A stretch of DNA of 46,222 nucleotides from Actinomycetota bacterium (GTDB lineage: Bacteria; Actinomycetota; Acidimicrobiia; Acidimicrobiales; CADCSY01): positions 1-46,222 of the forward strand of contig JADDQY010000109.1 of NCBI GenBank assembly GCA_016781135.1, written 5' to 3'. A program made the position numbers and the translations under genes. The notes beneath the pieces are model-generated. The model made no database searches, was not told the origin of the DNA, and saw only the letters and a list, made by a program, of their open reading frames with translations. Shown here piece after piece: positions 42,258 to 46,222 of this stretch (the first letter of the stretch is position 1; every line of letters starts with the position of its first letter).

Positions 42258-44605
42258 TCATGCCCGTCTCGCCTCCGACACCTCGGTCCACGTCGCACGT
42301 TGGGAATTCAGGAGCGCCCCGGCTTCCTCGATGACTTCGGCCCATGCCGTCGCATCGCCCCATGCGCCGTCGACGTCGGCATTGCTCGCCTCAGCGGCGA
42401 GCGCCAACAGGGACCGGCCGTGGCGCACCTGGCCGGCGAGGTCGTCCCACTCCGCGTCGGGCATCCACCGTGCGGCCGGACGGGGCCCGATGGCCGCGAT
42501 GACGCCACCGTCGGCCTCGTGGCCGAGGGCGTCGGGACGGCGGTCGCGGTAGGCCTCGATGCGCCAGGCCAGGCCCCACCAGGCCTGGCGGCGTGTGGGT
42601 CGCTGGGCGCCTCGCCCACGACGTCGACCAGGTGCGGCGGGACGATCGGCTCGGCGGCGAGCGCTTCCACCCGCTTCGCCCGGGTGTCGTCGAGGGCAGC
42701 GTCGAGCTCGGCCAGCGCCCCCGTCAGCTCCACCCGCTGCTCCTCGGTGGCGGCCAAGGCCTTGGTCCTCCGGCGCACCTTTGACCCTTCAGCGTCAAGG
42801 CGCCCTCGGGCGTCGTGCTCCGCTCGGGCGGCGTCGCTGACGGCGTGCTCGGCGCTCGCCAGTGCCCGCTCCGCCCGCGCCATCGCCTCCTTGTCGCGCC
42901 GGCCCCAGTGCCGCTCGGACGCCAGCTCGAGCCGCCGGCGACACTCGTCGAGGGCGCGGCGGGCGAGACGCCGCCGATGCCGGGCGTCAGCCAGCTCCCG
43001 CTCGGCCTGCGTCACGGCGGCGCGGCGGTCGGGCGGAAGGCTGGCGTGGTAGGAGGCCAGGTCACGGGCGGCGACGGCGCGGGCGGCCCGCAGGCGCCCG
43101 ACGCCGAATGCGAGCGGGTCGTCCTGGCGGACCGCAGCGAGCACGGCCGCGCTCCAGTGGCGGTCCAGCTGGTTGTTGATGGCCTGCACGCGCTCGAGGC
43201 GCCACGCCGTGTCGGCAACGAAGCGAGTCCGCTCGGCCTCGGCCGCCTCCAGCTCGGCCACCCGGCCCTCGCTTCGCCGCCGCTCGGCCCGGGCCGCCTC
43301 CAGGCGCTGTTGGGCCCGGGCCACGGCGTGCTCGGCATCATCGCGCTCCATGCGCAGAGTGCGGCGCAGGGCGGCGAGCGGCCCGAAGCGGGCCAGATGG
43401 GCCTCGGCCCGCTCGAGGTCGGCGCTGGCCGCCTGCACGGCGCGCCCGGCGTGCTCGGCCGTCAGCCGGGCCAGGTCCAGTGACGAGCGCTGATCGGGCG
43501 GTGCGCCGGCCAGCACGCCCAGGTGCTCGTCGCGCTCGGCGCCCAGCCGGCCGTCGAGGACCCAGGGGTCGTCGAGCGCCGCGAAGGTGGTCACCGGCTC
43601 ACGCGACAGCCCGGCCAGCACCACCTCAGCGGCGCTGCGGTCGTCGGCCGGCACGCCGCCGTGCTCCGCCACGGCCAGGGGCCGGGTCTTCCAGGTGTGG
43701 TGGGGGCGCGCCCTCGGCTCTGGCCGGTGTAGCCGGCCAGGGCGTCGAGGGAGGCACTGCCCAGCAGGTGCACCGCCTCCCAGGTGCCGCCCTGGGCCCC
43801 GTCGATGGTGCGGGCCCAGGCGTGGGAACAGTTGGGGTTGCCGTCGCCCCGCCGGCCGGCCACAAACGCCGCGGCCAGCACCACCTCGCCGTGGCCATCG
43901 AAGGCGACCCGCAGGCCGTCGTCGGCCACCGCCACCACGGTGCCGGTGGACCCGTTGTGCAGCCCCGGCGACCCCGGCTTGGTGTGGAGCAGGACCCGGT
44001 CGCCCCGCGCGTAGCGGCGCTGGGGGCCGCTCCCCCACCCCGGGCCGGAAAGCGCCGGCCCGGCGATGCGGCCGGAGGCGACCAGGCGGGCCCGGATGCG
44101 GTCGGCCAGGTCCTCGCAGTCGGCGTGGCTCACGGCCAGGGCCACCACCGTCTCGGGGCCGGAGCGCTCGACGTCGACCGCCACCGCGTCGGCCATGGCC
44201 TCCCGGGTGGCGGCCGGCGTGGGCTCCTCGTGCTCCCAGCCCTGCTCCGTGCGCAGGGCCTGGCTGGCCTCCGCCCGCCCGGCCCGCAGCTCGGCCAGCG
44301 CCGACTGGTCCGCCACGTGGCGCTGGCGGCGGTTGACCACCAGGGCGGGGGCGGGGATGGGGCCCTCGGCCCCCAGGCGGGCCACCTCGGCAGCCAGGCC
44401 GCCCGACCCCACCGCCTGGGACTGGCGGGGGTCGCCCAGGCACCACAGCTCGGCCCCCGGGGTGGTGGCCACCGCGGCGAGCACGGTGGCAGCGTCCCTG
44501 GTCGACACCTGGGACACCTCGTCGAGCACCACCACGCTGCCCGGGGCCAGGGGACGCCCGGCCAGCTCCAGGCGCAGGCGGGCCAGGCCCAGCTGGTGCT
44601 GCGCC
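42258..44605 (-). pseudogene. second MobF-type relaxase/helicase, C-terminal part, frameshifted
   Basis: The minus strand carries LAPGSVVVLDEVSQVSTRDA (Walker B), ELWCLGDPRQSQAVGSGGLA, VVNRRQRHVADQSALAELRA, VALAVSHADCEDLADRIRAR, GDRVLLHTKPGSPGLHNGST, AWARTIDGAQGGTWEAVHLL and AGYTGQSRGRA, the second RecD-like domain. After a shift near 43715 a long coiled-coil tail follows (LERAEAHLARFGPLAALRRT and further), and after another near 42600 the end IEAYRDRRPDALGHEADGG and a stop at 42258. The relaxase and Walker A parts are missing upstream of about 44605. It is of another subfamily than the copy at 30740, so not a simple duplicate. Confidence 0.8.
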
Positions 44606-45009
44606 TCGACGCCTTCCTGGACGAAGTCGGCCCCGACGGGCTCACCGAGGCCCAGGCGCGGGTCGCTTCTCTTGCACGCCAGCGGACGGCCGCCCTGGTG
44701 CGCCAGTCCTTCGCCGACCTGGGCCGCTGGCAGACCTCGCTGCGCTCCCTGGCCAACCAGCTCGAGGACCTCGAGGTCCGGGCCAAGCACCTGGTGGCCT
44801 TCGAGGTCGGCGTCGACAGCGAGGATCTCCGGATCACTACGACGGCGGAGGGGCCGGCGCTCGGACGAGAGCTCGACCACCTCGCGGGGGACGAGCCACA
44901 CTTCACCGAGGCCGAGCCGGCTGACGTCGAGGGCGACCAGCCTCCACCGGCCCCCCGCAAGCACCGACCGCCCTCCTCCCCCAAGAAGTCGACCAGGAGG
45001 AAGAGCTGA
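44604..45009 (+). pseudogene. 3' part of an unknown mobile-element gene upstream of the integrase
   Basis: From about 44604 the plus strand has a protein-like frame: LDAFLDEVGPDGLTEAQARV, FADLGRWQTSLRSLANQLED, LEVRAKHLVAFEVGVDSEDL, then a Pro/Lys-rich tail ending PPSSPKKSTRRKS. Its stop TGA overlaps the integrase ATG at 45009, as is usual for genes placed before integrases in actinobacterial conjugative elements. No start is visible; upstream sequence belongs to the relaxase on the other strand, so the 5' part is lost at the junction. The helical middle and basic tail suggest a nucleic-acid-binding protein, but I do not recognise the family. Confidence 0.5.
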
Positions 45010-46161
45010 TGGGCTCGATCCGACGCGCTCCCCGCACCAACCGTTGGGAGGCTCGCTACCGCGACCCGACCGGCCGTCAACGGACGGCGACGTTCGCCCG
45101 CAAGGGAGACGCGGTGGCCTTCCTCGCTGTCACAGAGACGGTCAAGCGCCGCGGCGAGTGGCTGGAACCCGAGGCGAGCCGGATCACGCTCCGCCAGTGG
45201 CACGACCGGTGGTGGCCGACCGTGGAGAACAGCGACCGGGCGGCGAACACGCTCGTGCAATACGAGAGCATCTCCGGGTGCACGTCCTGCCGCACCTCGG
45301 CGACCGCCGGATGGCGACGCTGCATCGGATCGACGTTGAGGAATGGTTGGCGGCGCTGAGGGCAGGCGCCCTCGGCTCGTCCGCCACCCGCACGGCCCGC
45401 ACGCTCCTCGTCATGATGCTCTCCAGCGCCGTGGAATCCAGGATTCTCCGGAGCAACCCGCTGGCGGGGGTGAAGGTGGCACGCCGCGGCCCTACTCGGG
45501 CCAAGCAGGCGCTGACCATCCCGCAGGTGGAGGCCCTGGCCGACGCGGCCGAGCCCTACCGCGTGCTCGTGCTCGTGCTCGCCTACTGCGGGTTGCGGCC
45601 CAACGAGGCGTTCGCCCTTCGTCGCCGCCATCGCGACGACTTCGGGCAGCTGGTCGTCGAGGAGGGTGCGGTGGAGGTCCGGGGCCGCATCACCGCGACC
45701 GACGGCAAGACGCACAGGGCCAGGGTCGTCCCGCTCCCCCGCTCCCCCGCTTCGTTGCCGAGGAGCTGGAGCGGCTGCTGGTCACCCGGCCCGCGGGACC
45801 GGAGACGTTGGTGTTTGCCAATTCGATGGGCGGCCCGATCGGTCTGCGCAACTTCCGCCGTCGGCTCGACGCGGCTGCGGCACATGCCGGGCTGCCAGAG
45901 TGGGTCACGCCGTACACGTTGCGCCACACGTGCGCCTCGCTGATGGCCCAGCAGGGCGTCCCGGTGACGACGGCCGCGGCGATCCTGGGGCACGACCCGG
46001 CCATGTTCCTCCGGGTCTACAGTCACCTCTACCCCGACGACCTTCGCGGCGCGGCGGCGGTCCTCGACGCCGCGCGAGCGAGCGAACTTCGCACCTCATG
46101 TGGTGCAGATGTGGTGCAGGCTCTGAAACCTGAGAACGGTTCTCAAGGTTCAACGCCCTGA
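45009..46161 (+). pseudogene. tyrosine recombinase integrase, two frameshifts
   Basis: MGSIRRAPRTNRWEARYRDP (AP2-like DNA-binding start) and WHDRWWPTVENSDRAANTLV come in the first frame. After a shift near 45262 come LRVHVLPHLGDRRMATLHRI and VLVLAYCGLRPNEAFALRRR (catalytic Arg). After an 8-base duplication near 45740 come VTPYTLRHTCASLMAQQGVP (box II Arg-His) and AAAILGHDPAMFLRVYSHLY (His..Tyr nucleophile). All catalytic residues survive on separate frames. The stop at 46161 lies 15 bases from the tRNA-Pro 3' end, the expected attachment site. It would have integrated and excised the element whose relaxase lies at 42258-44605. Confidence 0.82.
45733..45748. repeat. 8-bp tandem duplication inside the integrase
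   Basis: gctccccc occurs twice in a row (45733-45740 and 45741-45748). With one copy the frame reads VVPLPRFVAEELERLL; with two copies it shifts. A slippage event explains the loss of the integrase frame. Confidence 0.85.
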
Positions 46162-46176
46162 CCCGCGGTTTTCTTG

Positions 46177-46222
46177 TCGGGCTGGGGAGATTTGAACTCC
46201 CGACCTCTTGACCCCCAGTCAA
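46177..46222 (-). tRNA. tRNA-Pro (anticodon GGG), 3' part
   Basis: Read on the minus strand from the window end: anticodon stem TTGA, loop CTGGGGG (anticodon GGG), stem TCAAG, T arm GGGAG-TTCAAAT-CTCCC, acceptor strand CAGCCCG and discriminator A at 46177; CCA is not encoded. The 5' part (acceptor, D arm) lies beyond the window. The integrase ends next to it, so the 3' half is the probable attachment core. Confidence 0.85.

Noticed and set aside
43480..44603. Plus-strand open frame leading into the gene before the integrase
   Set aside because: Up to about 44604 it is antisense to conserved helicase sequence; only the last 135 codons look real.

Overview
The window is high-GC DNA from a chromosome of actinobacterial character. 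Supporting signs are frequent GTG starts, dense four-base start/stop overlaps, an HTTM/DUF5819 pair, an actinobacterial-style lasso-leader RiPP locus and an Ebo-type operon. Acidimicrobiia or a neighbouring class is a guess. Many genes are intact, but a striking number are frameshifted, stop-interrupted or cut short. The lesions cluster near mobile-element remains and in duplicated genes. Either real decay or indel errors in the assembly could explain them.

Layout. 1-2360: the end of an IS21-type element, then fragments of a cupredoxin-like gene, a glycerophosphodiesterase (with a small inverted scrap) and a glutamine-dependent asparagine-synthase-like gene, then a frameshifted membrane protein. 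2449-16637: an exopolysaccharide locus with a BY-kinase/chain-length protein, a zinc-ribbon coiled-coil protein, a decayed low-molecular-weight tyrosine phosphatase, a stop-interrupted glycoside hydrolase, a phosphoglycosyltransferase, three GT4 glycosyltransferases and an O-antigen-ligase-like protein. It also holds two copies of an HTTM + DUF5819 gene pair, one intact and one ruined.

16866-22706: a compact RiPP locus of lasso-peptide type. It has a 45-residue precursor with a canonical YxxP leader but a core that runs into ten glycines and has no acid at positions 7-9. The precursor has its own promoter and terminator. Around it lie an asparagine-synthase-like cyclase without the glutaminase domain, a two-gene ABC exporter, an HPr-kinase-like protein, B2, B1 and a nucleotidyltransferase. 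22694-27050: a glycosyltransferase remnant, then a metal (probably copper) operon: a MerR regulator, two matching operator boxes, a CopZ-like chaperone, a P1B ATPase with an unusual YPC motif, and a Cys-rich copper-storage protein. 27092-30727: a broken alpha/beta hydrolase, a SnoaL-like scrap, an MFS transporter and a frameshifted esterase.

33265-41570: a minus-strand operon of nine overlapping genes related to the Ebo cluster: inositol-phosphate-synthase-like enzyme, UbiA prenyltransferase, TIM-barrel isomerase, EboA, EboB, EboE, EboF, polyprenyl synthase (broken) and IPP isomerase (truncated). The gene set suggests assembly and export of a prenylated cyclitol-type metabolite. It is flanked on both sides by fragments of two different MobF relaxase/helicases. 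The right flank ends with a broken tyrosine integrase beside a tRNA-Pro(GGG), which marks an integrated conjugative element.
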